Shown here piece by piece: positions 13,082 through 23,848 of a stretch of DNA of 64,000 bases. A program made the translations under genes and the position numbers. Where the stretch lies: positions 361,526 through 425,525 of the forward strand of contig KN834772.1 of the NCBI GenBank assembly GCA_000827265.1. Reading direction: 5' to 3'. The first letter of the stretch is position 1. Every line of letters starts with the position of its first letter. The notes under the pieces are model-generated. The model saw only the letters and a list, made by a program, of their open reading frames with translations, had not been told where the DNA came from and did not search any database. The stretch is from Collybiopsis luxurians FD-317 M1 (Eukaryota; Basidiomycota; Agaricomycetes; Agaricales; Omphalotaceae).

Positions 13082-13460
13082 TTTTCAGACGCCGGTCTGA
13101 TTAGGGAAGTGCAGTGACTATGTAGATATGCCTGCTCCAGCTGAGACGAATTTATGTATTTTCGTCTGCCAAGCACAGCCGCAGGCGTATGTCGATTCTT
13201 TCTGATGAACTGTAAAGGATTGACCAGATGTGACGTGCGACGTGATTGAGGCAGAAATTATCATCTTGGCTGAGAATTCACATATAATTACCATTCGTGA
13301 GGTATTCTTGCATAAACAATATGCATCTAACCACATGCTGCCCGAAAGCGACCCCGCAGCTGGAGGTCCACAGCTTTTCTTAAAAGAAACGACATACTAG
13401 AGTTACCAAAGATAGCGGCCCGGCCTGCTTGCTAAGACTGGCCTTACCAATTGACAGAAA

Positions 13461-13955
13461 CTAATCTTTCCAAACTTTCCATCCAAACGCTCTCCTCGAG
13501 ACCCGTCGCATCCCTTCAGACTTAAAGAAACAAAGCTAACCATTAACCTCCATCACCGTCTCACCCTCCACCAAAGCGCTTAGGATGTTCAGGTTCTCGA
13601 CAAGCAGCTCTCCTACACCTAGGATTGAATTATGTACGCCGTATCCTCCAGGTCCATCGATTTGATCTGGACTGAGCGTATCCAGTCCTATTGTCTATAA
13701 ATTCACAAAAGAGGAGTTGTTCGGTAGCGCGACAATCTAGGAATGGATATAATTCTGTATACGTAGGCGTGCCCCAGTATTTGGGCCAGCCTGTATAGAG
13801 CAAGAGTGCTAAGCCTTCCAAGTTCACACTCAACGCCGCCAATTTATCAGCCAAGTCCTCCTCCTCGAGCTTTTTGTATCTATCAGCCATTTGTTTGAGT
13901 TACTTCACCGATGGTGATTCTGCCTTCGATAAAATGTATTGCTAGATGTATACCA
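13461..13955 (-). pseudogene. cyclase-family gene, truncated copy (unit A)
   Basis: This matches the 3' two thirds of the intact cyclase at 16080-16778 (shared LADKLAALSVNLEGL, LLLYTGW, YWGTPTYTE). It lacks the N-terminal part with the H-x-GTH-x-D metal-binding motif and carries an extra base near 13690 that shifts the frame relative to the intact copy (FLDCRATEQLLF is followed by unrelated residues instead of GIKTIGMD). The 5' end fades into the start of unit B at about 13955, so it was cut by the tandem duplication. No functional protein is expected. Confidence 0.85.
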
Positions 13956-13971
13956 TGACACGAGTTGGATC

Positions 13972-15857
13972 TCATCTTATCCAGGAATAAATGTGCTCCT
14001 TCCCGATATTCTCTGCATGGGCATTTCTATCTTTGTGGGCCCGGGAAAGCGCATGAGACAAAATCTTGTTCCTCAAGTCAGGGTCTGGCTGTAGAAATAC
14101 CAGCCATGCTAAGGATAGCACCTGGCTTCTGTATGCAGTGTCATGATCATCGTCTTTCAAGTCAGTTCCGAGAGATGAAGAGGAAGTTTTCGGTGGTGAT
14201 CCATCATGATCATCGAATCTGGCGGAGGATTTCAACAGATCGATGACGCGCGCTCCAATGAGTACTCTGTGAAGACTGTCATTTCTTTTGGATAGTGTCC
14301 CAAACCAATAGATGAGCGAAATAACAGCATTCAACCTGAGTGGGCAGTTCAATGAGCTTTGAGGGCAGCAAAATTTGTAGAATTGTTCCGTGCTTTCCAT
14401 CGGAGTTGAAACTGTGTATACCCTGAAAAGTAGTTACAAGATGTCTACATGTAGTAAAGGTTGACTTACGACTTGGAGAGAAGCAACAGCCTTCGAATTA
14501 TTTGATCAAAGACGTCTTGCACATGGTGCAATGGGGTTTGATCCATAAACATCCTCAAACCGTGTATACGAACCCAATAAAAAGCAAACTCTTTACCAGT
14601 ACCTAATTCCACCAGGTGACAAAGTACCCGCAGTGCCCTGAAACAGACCCCTTCTTCCAATGTATCAGACCTGTTTAAACGACCAGCAATGTCATTCAAG
14701 TTTAAATGCACGGTTGCAACTTGATACTTTCATATCCTAGAAAGAAAATAAGACTCACCCAGCAAACTCGATGAGATCTATCAACAAGTCAAATAATAAG
14801 TCAAGTAAGAAATCTCCCTCAAGTCTCCACTCCCAATACGAGTCCACCAATAGGTCAAATGCGGAACTGATTCGCCACTGGATGTCACCAAGCTTAACTG
14901 ATGCCCACATCCGACGACGCTGTTCTCACCGATCTTGATTCATGTTGCCAAAAGACAACCAAGGCCATATGGACCACAACCCACCAAAAGGATAGGACCT
15001 GTCGAATTTGGAAAATCTATTAGCCAGAAAACCACCAGATTGCCCCTCAAATCCCAGTAAAAAGGTATTACAAGCAGCGGCCAGGCTTGACTTTCGGACA
15101 TACAAAGTCTCGTTATGGTCGAGGACCAGTGGATCTCGAAAGTCGGAGACATATATATGAAGTAGTAAATCCTGGACTCCAGAGTCGAGTATTTCCCTTA
15201 CTTCGTGGGAGCTGGAGGCAACAAGTGCTGATAAGAAATCAATCAATGGGGTAAGAGAGTGCCCCTCCCATTTTGAAAGGTACTTTTGGTATTCAAGGAT
15301 GACTGGATCATCTAGATATACAGCAGAGTCGTAAGATCTTGTTGGATCTATCCTTGACGTAAGGTCGCTGAGTAGTAGGCGAAGCTCGATCAAGGGCCAA
15401 GTTGAAAGAGCTTTAACAAGCTCAGCAGTGTGTCGGAATGATATTTGGGCCATGAGCAACTGAAGGGAATGGATGCGATAGGAATCAAGATACAGGCCAG
15501 GTCTAATTCTAATCAGAGCTGAGAACTACTTGAAATTGTTCAAATTCAAAATCACCTTGATAATTCAAGAAGATCCCTATACATCTCATTTAGCTCGGGA
15601 ATATTAGCCAAACGTTTGTGAGGAAAATGGGAGGAGATGGATGAAAGTCGCCGAGAGATGACAACATTTTCGACACCCTTGAGAGCTAGTTTTCCAAGCT
15701 TGTAAATTAGCTTCCCAGAAAGAGATCCATGGCCGACGAATGTGCTGACAGATGATATCGAGGTTGCAGTGGAAAAGTCACTCGAGGGGATGGTGGTAAT
15801 GGAGGGGGTCGAAGCCCAAGCTAACTGAGGAGGTTGCATCTGACCCCGTCGTGTCAA
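13972..15857 (-). pseudogene. unknown helical protein, unit B copy with in-frame stop
   Basis: Paralogue of the gene at 10911-13081, starting MTRRGQMQPPQLAWAS and sharing GSLSGKLIYKLGKLALKGVE, ALSTWPLIELRLLLSD, LSKWEGHSLTPLIDF, LLLHIYVSDFRDPLVL, GGLWSIWPWLSFGN and CFRAL. Near 14935 the codon matching a cysteine (TGC) in copy A is TGA, giving an in-frame stop after NQDR, with the homologous reading continuing beyond it (MWASVKLGDIQWRISS). It also lacks roughly 200 residues found in copy A, the join lying between two similar LLLLS-type segments. Unlike copy A, its last exon stays open to 13972 (HIYSWIR). A truncated protein of about 280-300 residues is still possible, so calling it a pseudogene is an inference. 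Confidence 0.55.
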
Positions 15858-16079
15858 TCTGCCAGATGAGGACAGCTATATATGTGAATCTTGCGAGGAC
15901 TGAGAACTGCCTTTGATATGATTCATCAATACATATGTCAAACAATTACAGATCAACAGCTTTTCTTGAACAGGAAACGACGTACTAGATTTACCAAAAA
16001 TAGCAACCCAACTTGCATGAGAATGATCTTCCAAAATTTACTGCTACAGCAGACTATAATTTCTGCCGATTAATAGAAA

Positions 16080-16778
16080 TTAATCTTTCCAAACTTTCCA
16101 TCCAAACGCCCTCACCGGGGACCCGTCACATCCCTTCAGACTTAGAGGAACAAAGCTAACCATTACCTCCGCCACCGTCTCACCCTCCACCAAAGCGCTT
16201 AGGTTGTTTAGGTTTTCCACAAGCAGCCCTCCCGCACCTAGGATTGAATTATGTACGCCGTATCCTTCAGGTCCATCGATTTGATCTGGACTGAGCGTAT
16301 CCATTCCTATTGTCTTGATTCCACGAAAGAGGAGTTGTTCGGCAGCACGACGATCTAGGAATGGATATGATTCTGTATACGTAGGCGTGCCCCAGTATTT
16401 CGACCAGCCCGTATAGAGCAAGAGTACTAAGCCTTCCAAGTTCACGCTCAATGCTGCCAATTTATCGGCCAAGTCCTCCTCCCAGGTAATCTTCTCCCCT
16501 CCCTTCTTGTACGTCAAATCCACCGCTATTGCTTTTCTATCAGTTGTTTGTTCGAGTGGTACTTCATCGATGGTGATTCCGCCTTCAATAAAATGGGATG
16601 GGGCGTCGATGTGTGTACCAGTGTGTGATCCGAGGGAAAGAGAGTGTACGCTGTAGCTATCATTAGACACAGTCGCGATCGGGCAGCATTTAAATGCTGG
16701 ATCGTCGGGGTAGAGAGAGATGTTATCGGGATCGAGGAGGTGCGTAAGGTCGATTTTGTTGGTGGAAGTCAATGCCAT
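16080..16778 (-). CDS. cyclase-family / kynurenine-formamidase-like hydrolase
   Basis: Intronless, 232 residues. It belongs to the metal-dependent cyclase family (Pfam Cyclase), whose members include kynurenine formamidases and isatin hydrolases that open amide or lactam bonds. The family signature H-x-G-T-H-x-D-x3-H is present as SHTGTHIDAPSH near residue 52. TGWSKYWGTPTYTESYPFLD and the C-terminal GCDGSPVRAFGWKVWKD are also typical, and the length is normal. There is no signal peptide, so it is probably cytosolic. It is the only complete copy in the window; a truncated copy lies at 13461-13955 and shorter 5' relics at about 19870-20056 and 23849-23937. The substrate cannot be assigned: there is no neighbouring tryptophan-pathway gene. 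Confidence 0.85.
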   Translation of the reverse strand: MALTSTNKIDLTHLLDPDNISLYPDDPAFKCCPIATVSNDSYSVHSLSLGSHTGTHIDAPSHFIEGGITIDEVPLEQTTDRKAIAVDLTYKKGGEKITWEEDLADKLAALSVNLEGLVLLLYTGWSKYWGTPTYTESYPFLDRRAAEQLLFRGIKTIGMDTLSPDQIDGPEGYGVHNSILGAGGLLVENLNNLSALVEGETVAEVMVSFVPLSLKGCDGSPVRAFGWKVWKD

Positions 16779-17086
16779 GGAAGAAACTGCGTGTGAGCGA
16801 GGAGATCTGCCGAGAGCCGGGCCGGGATGGCTTGACAGGGGTCAAAGCTATTCTTATCAAACGCTGTGGATGGTAGCCTACGGTAGCACTGAAACCAAGA
16901 AGAAATAAATAAAGTAAGGTAAAGTCCTTCTCATATCGAAATGTGTTTGAGATTTGCATACAACTATTACAATAGATGAATAGGTAAGTAGAGTAGATAC
17001 GCAGCCATGCGCAGGGTCAATAAAAGAAAAGATGGAGTGGCATCCCGCTTACGTTACGGCGGATCTGTTTGAACTCACATACTTAA

Positions 17087-19688
17087 ATGACTGACTTTAA
17101 GGTCTGTCATTCTTCCCTCTCATCCCTCATGTCCCCTTCCAAGCAGCAAGGCAAGAAACGAATTCCTTCTCCCCAATCCAACGACTCTTCCGACTCCGAT
17201 GAGAATCGAGATCATAGTAGCGATTCCGAGTCCCCGCAACCCCCTTCCCCGAAACCCAAATCTCGAAAGCGTGTGGCATCATTCTCGGCGTCTCGTCCTA
17301 AACGACTCAAACTCCATCCAACCAAGAGCGACCATCAGTTAGCTGCGGAGGCGGAGGCGGCATTGATTTATCCATCCCTGCATCCTAACGACCCTCTCCC
17401 CCATGTTTGGGACGAACTCCTCATAGGTATTAGAGCAATAATGCTCGATTGTCTGTCCATATCGAAGAGTCCATGGGGACCGGTCAAAGATGGCAGCGAT
17501 AGGGATTGGGACACCGTTTTTCGGCTGAGCCTTCCTCGTTGTTCGGAATGCGTGAGGGCTGACGTGCCCTGCTTGATCTCGTCCCATCAGGTCCAGTGCG
17601 ACTGCTGTCGTGCCCACGCTAGTGCTAAGCGGAAGTGTGATGTTTCCGATGTGATTCGATACCGTCAGGTTCACCTGCGCGCAAAGCTCCCTCCAACGTT
17701 GGTTCGTCCTCTCGCAGAACGTTTTCAAGCTCATTTGGGGCGGTTCTCACTGGTGGATGCAAAGTTTTGGACATCTTACTTGTGTTCCATTTCACGCACT
17801 TCCATGAACTCTGGCTCGACTCCTGCTTCCTTTCCTACCAGCCCAACAGCTTCGTCTTCCCACCATACTGCGACTGTCGCAGGTTCTACTCTTCGCGTGA
17901 CTCGTCGTTCGTCTGCTGTACCCGGTCCCCCGAAACACTCATTTCCTGTGGGTTTTCGATATGGCCCTCCTCGTGGTGCTATACCCCAGAAGTCGGCAGT
18001 ACCCCACATTTCTTCTGCGAAGTCGACCCGGGTAAAGGATTTTAAGAAACAAACTGACCCGGCTGCTCCGAACCAACCAGCTCGTAGCTCGCCTAAGGAG
18101 ACTTCTCTTCCCGTTCAGTCGAATCCTTCTCCGCGTTCCCCAAGCCCTCTTGACCCTTCTCAAGAATCTACGGTCCCTATTCCCATTCACCTCCCTTCTA
18201 TTCCTGCTGACACGCAATCCCTTGATGTATGGAAAGAGGGTTATGGGAAGCTTATGAAGGAATGGGCCAAGGTGCACGGTGACCTTCGACAGAATCGGGA
18301 GGTCATTAACGAGATGGATCAAGAGCTTCAACGGCTCCGGGAGGAGCTTCGCGGCGTTCGTAGCGAGCTATCAGTATCGCACGAGGAAATTGGGCGACTG
18401 ACCAAACAACTTGCTGATACACAGAATCTTACTTCAACGCAGCAAACTCTCCTGGACACACAACGTAGCGATCTCGTCGAACTGGAGACACTCCGTCGTC
18501 AAGTATCTGCTACGGAGCAAATTCGTATTCAACACCAGAAGTTCGAGGAACGCTTCGGATCTATAGTGAGTTATTTTAGACTGTCCTGTTTTTTGCACTT
18601 TCCCCTCACTGTCTGTTCATCAGAATTTTCTTTATCACTACTCCCAACTGTCCAATCGAATCGAGGGGTTGGAACGCGAGAATCGTCTACTAACCATTAG
18701 TCGGAACGACCTGCAGAACCGGTTACGGGAGCAAGAAGAACTTGTTGGCTTACGGGGTGAGGGTCTGACTTCGCTACAGCAGGCTCACCAGCAGCTACAG
18801 TCGGAGAAGTCAAGGTTGCTTACACAGCTTGGTCTCCTCGAAGAATCAGTCGCTCTACTCCGCTCCGAGGGTTCGTCTTCTGTGACTGAAAAGCGCCTTC
18901 ACGAGGCTCTCATGGCGCGCGATGGACAGTATTTCAAAGCGCTACATGAGGTCGCTGTCCTTTCCGACTTCATTCAAGACCTACGTCGCCTGGATGTCCC
19001 AATGTTCCTCCACCTCTTCTTTGCACAATTTAGCGGAGGTCTTCATCAGGCCCGTGCTGCCGTGGAAGCCGTAATCGCAACAGATCTTCCTCTGCTTGTG
19101 GCTGAACCAATTCAATATTTACAGAACCTTCTCGACGGTTTGGTCCAACGTACTTCGGCCTTGTTCCTCCAATCCTCCTATGTCGCTACTCAGATTCAAT
19201 ATTCGAACCGGGCTGCGCAGGATCAAGCCCTTCCCATCGTTCAACGTCGACAGACGCAGCGCCGATCCGTTCTTCCCATGTTGTCCGAAAGCGTGCCTCT
19301 ATCTCCTTTCTCCTCAATTCCCACCTCTACTGCTCTTCTTTCCTCGCCCTATCCTCCCTCCATAGAATCTAATCGCAGCAGACAGTTGGACACTCCATAT
19401 CCTCCCGCCATGCCTGTCGCTTCTGAGGCGGGTATGATTTCTTTTCTTAACCATGTGGAGGAAGTGGTTCGTGGGCTGCGGAGCTCGTTTGTTCATCACC
19501 ATCAACCTGTTGTAGGTTCATACTCTAAACAAAAGCCCGAACAGGCACGCAGAAACTCGCCGGAGCCTCACAGCCAGCCTGAAGCAAAGTCAACGAAGTG
19601 CAGACATTGTGGAACTTTGGATTCGCAAGCTCCGTCGACGTCAAGATCTGATACGAGATATTTGACGCGTTTATCTACCGATGGTTAA
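17087..19688 (+). CDS. coiled-coil protein with six-cysteine cluster
   Basis: Two exons (17087-18565 and 18624-19688) join in phase to give 847 residues. Residues 1-80 are Ser/Pro-rich and basic with a nuclear-localisation-like run (KPKSRKRVAS, RPKRLKLH). Residues 152-184 hold six cysteines spaced C-x2-C-x6-C-x8-C-x2-C-x9-C, reminiscent of a fungal Zn2Cys6 cluster but with a longer last spacing and not at the N-terminus. A Ser/Pro-rich linker follows, then a long coiled coil (about 390-600, for example ELQRLREELRGVRSELS). The C-terminal part ends in another Cys pair (KCRHCG). No catalytic domain is visible. A nuclear or DNA-binding role is inference only; a gene family restricted to Agaricomycetes is the safest description. 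Confidence 0.72.
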
Positions 19689-19869
19689 TGACACAGAAGA
19701 TCAAATCAAACGTTCAGCACGGTAGTAAAGGTGACTAATTTACGTACTGAAGAAAATGCAACGATATTCGGTGGCCAGCTTTCGCTGCATGGGTAGGTAA
19801 AACTTCTATAGCGCGAATGAACAGAGATTCCCTGTAATTACAATGGTCGCTGAGTCGGCGCTCCACTGT

Positions 19870-20056
19870 CGCCTTTCTATCAGTTGTTATTTTCGAGCGG
19901 CACTTTGATAAAATGGGATAAGGGGTCCATGTGTGTACCAGATAGTAAACCGAGGACAAGAGAGCGTACGCTATAGCTATTGTTAGACACAGTCGTCACG
20001 ATGGGGCTGCGGGTAGAGGGAGATGTTGGAATTTGGAATCGAGGTGTGCCGATTAG
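19870..20056 (-). pseudogene. 5' relic of the cyclase gene (front of HNH unit 1)
   Basis: This stretch matches the first ~200 bases of the cyclase gene at 16080-16778 on the same strand (shared words include ATAAAATGGGAT, GTGTGTACCAG and GTACGCT). It has deletions and lacks the start region. It directly precedes the HNH gene on the opposite strand and so forms the left edge of HNH unit 1. Confidence 0.7.
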
Positions 20057-21836
20057 CGCTTAGGCGCACTCAATCATGACCAAAATCGACGGTTTGTTGC
20101 CAGGCGAGCTTCCACCATCTGACAATATTTCGCGTTTCTTCACCCCTGACCATAAAAGCGCCTACGATCAGGTTTATCAGGCTGCAAAAACGGAAAACGA
20201 CGAAACCAAGTCAAGGAACCTTCGAGTGCTTGGTTTTCTAATTCTTTTTGCACTACGACCAGATTCGACGGCCTGGTGGAGATTGTTATTGCTGTTAAAT
20301 CCACAGCTTTAAGGGATTTACATGTTTTGGGACAAATCTATTCTGATTGTTTTGTCCGCCCTTGTAAGTTCTGCTGCGACGTTCACCGTACGCAAACTGA
20401 CCTCTGAAAGTCTATAAGTTTAAAGGTTCTCGGACTCCCTTCACTCCGAACCGACCCAGTCGTCCGTTTTTTGATGCTCGTGTTCAAGAAATTAAGACCA
20501 GTATAACTGAGGCCCCCAAGAATCATTCCGATGCCAAGGATAAAGTCAATTATACTCGAGTATGATGCTGCCAGTTCCAGTTGACGATTAATTTCTAGGC
20601 CTTGGTGCGCGACGGGTATCAATGCGTTGTTACTAGAATGATCGATCCAAAGTGCACGAGTTTTTTCGACGCGGCCCAACGCAAGACATTCGGAACAGGT
20701 GCTACTCGATGCGCTCATATCGTTCCAGAGTCTGCGTTGTTTGGTTTGGATAAGGAGCTCAAGGTATGTCATCGAGCGTCGTCTCTCAGTGTTGTGCACT
20801 GACTCGGTTGATTCTACGATAGAAAGAATACTCAGCTTCAATTCTCGCGGTGCTCGATCGATTCGGTATCAAAGGTGACGATTTGAACGGAGAAAATATA
20901 CACGGCCTGTGGAATGTAATGACTTTGGCGCTCCAGATCCATGACTCGTTTGATAAATTAGAACTTTGGCTCGAGGCAACTGTAAGTACCGAGCTGTCTC
21001 ATTACTCTTTGACTACTTTTTCATTATTATTTGTGCTCAGAAAAAAAGAGCACGAATACATTGTAAAGACAATTAATGAAGATGACCTTCTATTACGAAC
21101 AGCAGGTACGTATTTTGCCCAACTGATGAATTAACCGTCGCTAATCTAGTCCCCTATTGAAGTACACGGACCTATTAAGCTAACATTATCTGACCTCAAT
21201 GTCCCTCTTCCAAACCCCAAACTCCTCGAGTTTCATGCTGCGGTCTGCAAGATTGCGCATCTTTCTGGTGCCGCTGAGCGTATAGAGAATGTTATGAGGG
21301 ATTATGAACGTATCGGTGTATTGGCGGAAGATGGAGGATCTATGGCCATTCTGGAACAAGCTCTCCTGCGTGCTGGTTCGAATCGAATTGGAACGTAAGG
21401 TAGACAGTTGGATCTTTGTTGCACTTATCCATGAAGTAGCCAAGCTAACAAGATAGAAGGAGCATAGTCGTAAATGTTGAAAAGGACAGGCATTTTCTGG
21501 GTCATGGGAAGCTTATGTCTCAAGCTGACCTTCGGACGCGAGAAACATACCCACTATACTATGACTCGAAACGAAGGTGCACTCCTGGATATTGACAGTG
21601 AGGTATAGACATGGTAACTTGAAAACCTCGTATTTGTGAATCACGCATGTCTACAATTTGATGCATTGAACGGAGCTGCTACGCGGCGTCAGACGCGTCT
21701 CATTTCCTTATATTGTATTTAGAAGAAAAATGAAATCTATTCGACGCACGGGAGGAGATCAGATGCAATGTGTTCGGATGCGTAAATAGGCGCGAAGTCA
21801 GTAATTTACACGCGATCGCAATTGCGGAAAAGAGCC
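19970..21836 (+). repeat. HNH unit, copy 1 (cyclase relic + HNH gene + tail)
   Basis: About 1.87 kb is nearly identical to 23849-25723: part of the cyclase relic, the whole HNH gene and a ~170-bp tail containing GAACGGAGCTGCTACGCGGC and AGACGCGTCTCATTT. The match stops at GGAAAAGAGCC (about 21836), after which the aminoglycoside-phosphotransferase-like gene begins. No terminal inverted repeats or target-site duplications of a standard transposon were seen at the edges. Confidence 0.8.
20076..21398 (+). pseudogene. HNH_2-type nuclease-domain gene, copy 1 (frameshift in exon 1)
   Basis: Begins MTKIDGLLPGELPPSDNISR. Exon 1 breaks near 20272: GACGGCCTGGTGG lacks one C present in copy 2, so the frame is lost. 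Later exons are well preserved. The HNH exon reads VRDGYQCVVTRMID and then TRCAHIVPESALFGL, the Cys/His pattern of the HNH_2 domain common in Agaricomycetes. Next comes DRFGIKGDDLNG with IHGLWNVMTL, then HDSFDKLELWLEAT, then an exon reached through an AAG acceptor (VHGPIKLTLSD) ending RIGT at 21398. The family fold is a metal-dependent nuclease; the cellular role of the fungal members is unknown. Apart from the one missing base the copy could be functional, so a sequencing error or a natural frameshift allele should be kept in mind. Confidence 0.75.
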
Positions 21837-21894
21837 ATCGTGTACCGCTTGGTCAGCAGGCTTTGGCATTCTCTAATCTTCCTCGGCAACACTC

Positions 21895-23349
21895 ATGTCT
21901 TCACCTTCGACTTCGAGGTATTACAAAGACAACTGGCCTAGAAACGCGGACAACAATTTAGAGTGGGATGGAAAAGATCTCTGGATTCTCCATGCCAAAG
22001 GCCTCAGTCCATTTCGCAATGACTGGGACCTTAGCTTGCTAATCTGCGAAGTAGAGGAAAACTTGAAGACCTCTATTGTAGATATCCCTTACATTGGAAA
22101 AGGATCCAACAGCTATGTACACAATTCTCATTTCCCTATCTGCTTCATTATCTTAGGAATTGGCTACACAGGGTTTTCACCTGAAGACTGCCGAAGGAAG
22201 AGATCTAATTGGTCGTCTTTCTTGTGGAGATGTCAACGTACCTAATTTTGATGGCTTTCCCTTTGATATGCAATGCCAGGATGTTCAATTTGAAGTGGAT
22301 GCCTATTCTTTATTGCAGTCCAAGCCTGCAGTGCTTGCATCTCATTTGCTGTACCACCGACTTCCGGTTCTGCATCCGGAACCCAGAACGAAACATCCTG
22401 CAGACATCCAAGGGAGACGGCTACTTCTATTCGAGAAATCCCCAGGAAAAACTAATGTTTGGGATGAGTTGAATGATGTTCAACAGGTCAGTGGATGCTA
22501 CCCTTCCTTATCAATCTTCAATATCTTCTCATCTTGTTTCTTGCAGCATCACCTTCTCACTCAGGCTGCTAGTATGCGTGCTGCACTCTTTAACTTACAA
22601 CTCCCAGACAATTTCACCGCTAAATGGCTCCTCTCCCGTCTTTTTGAACAAAAGCCAAAGAAGCTTCCTAATCCGGCATTCACACGTGACTTTACCTTGG
22701 AACTTGTGAGATCAAAAATAGAGGCTACAATCAAAAACATTGGTGATATGATAGGCTGGGAAGATGATCATGAAGTTGTTGGGCCAGTCGCTTATGCTGC
22801 TAAGCAGTCTCTCCTCCGTCTTCTCCCTTACATTGTACCCAGGCTCAAAAATTTGGAAGAAGAAGAAGCGATATATCGATTGGTCCTGGACCACGGAGAT
22901 TGGGGAATTCATAATATGACCATTACCCCTGCTGGAGACATCACTTCTGTCTTTGACTGGGATGTTGGGTCTATTACACCGGCTTTGCTCTCAGATCCCC
23001 TGATGGCCATCTTAGTTGATTTGGTCACTGATGGGAATGGTGCACCTACAATAATCCGAACACACCCGACACATACTGAAGCAGAACAAAAATATTTTCA
23101 GAAATGTTCTGAGCACTATTTCAAGGTTTATTTTCTCCCTTTTAGTTTGCAATCATTCTCAGTATATCTTCCTTTATTTTATAGGTGCTTTTTGCCAAAG
23201 CTCCTTCATATCATCATGCTATCATATTAGGAAAAGACCTACGCCATCTGTGGTTTGCTCTACGAGACTGGAGAGGAGAAAACCCGGAGGGATATTTTGG
23301 GGAGTTGGGAATTTGGGCTGAAGAGAAATATAGGATGTTTTCTGTTTAG
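21895..23349 (+). CDS. aminoglycoside phosphotransferase (APH)-fold kinase
   Basis: Four exons (21895-22116, 22172-22486, 22547-23125, 23185-23349) close in frame, giving 426 residues. The kinase-like APH fold is shown by the catalytic loop LDHGDWGIHN (HGD-x4-N) near residue 320 and the following metal-binding FDWD. A glycine-containing N-lobe region (IGKGSNSY, GFHLKTAEGRDLIGRLS) and VDAYSLLQSK fit the ATP-binding lobe. In fungi such proteins form large families with mostly unknown small-molecule substrates; drug resistance should not be inferred. The gene is intact and sits between the two HNH units, starting about 60 bp after the tail of unit 1. The ATG at 21895 is the first in-frame start. 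Confidence 0.85.
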
Positions 23350-23644
23350 CGATATTGAAGTGTACTGTAATCTATTGTAAATCCAGAAGGTTAGCCTGTT
23401 ATTGGTCTTGATTTTTTAACTCTGAGCTTGTATAAGTATTATGCCAATGAAGTACATGGCTAACTGACAACACATCATGAATGTTAAATCCAACGAGAAC
23501 AATTGCAAGAAACAGACATTGCTAATGAGGTTACACAAACTGGTCAGATTCTTGATCTACATGGGAGTCCAGTGTTACAGGTGCAGTGGAACTACTGGAA
23601 GACGCCCGGATATGTTGAAGAAGTGAGTGAATGTCCGGAATGAA

Positions 23645-23848
23645 ATATAGAGGATACAATCAAATCGTGAGGATGAGGATCGCTCGAACCCTTGCTACTT
23701 ATCAGTACAGAATATTTTGAAAAGCATGGTCGACGCATGTCGAGTCTGTTCAAGATGCTGCCGTGCAGACCATCGGTATTATAAATTGCCCACCCCATCC
23801 ACAATGCCAAGCTTCAATGAAAGCGACCTCTTCAGCTCGGAATCAAGA
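23645..23848 (+). pseudogene. duplicated 5' end of the CSC1-like gene (promoter + first codons)
   Basis: This ~200-bp block repeats 25797-25991, the upstream region and first codons of the CSC1-like gene, including TTGCCCACCCCATCCACAAT and the codons for MPSFNESDLF and SESRA. At about 23848 it jumps into the cyclase relic that opens HNH unit 2. It cannot make a functional protein. Together with the intact block at 25797 it brackets HNH unit 2. Confidence 0.85.

Larger units (their letters stand above)
10541..16778. repeat. tandem segmental duplication: [unknown helical gene + cyclase] x2
   Basis: Unit A (about 10541-13955) and unit B (about 13956-16778) share the same gene order on the minus strand: an unknown helical protein gene downstream of a cyclase gene. 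The downstream ends match clearly (around 10550-10740 versus 13965-14160, both containing GGATCTCATCTTATCC). The upstream ends match within the cyclase gene. Unit A is cut inside its cyclase gene exactly where unit B begins, so the seam lies in cyclase coding sequence. Divergence is substantial, so the duplication is not brand new. Confidence 0.8.

Noticed and set aside
17339..17734. Minus-strand frame opposite the coiled-coil gene
   Set aside because: Antisense shadow; the plus-strand reading has domain structure and a clean intron.
21895..23349. Antibiotic-resistance gene acquired from bacteria
   Set aside because: The APH fold is clear, but the gene has three fungal introns and belongs to large fungal families of unknown substrate; no sign of recent transfer.
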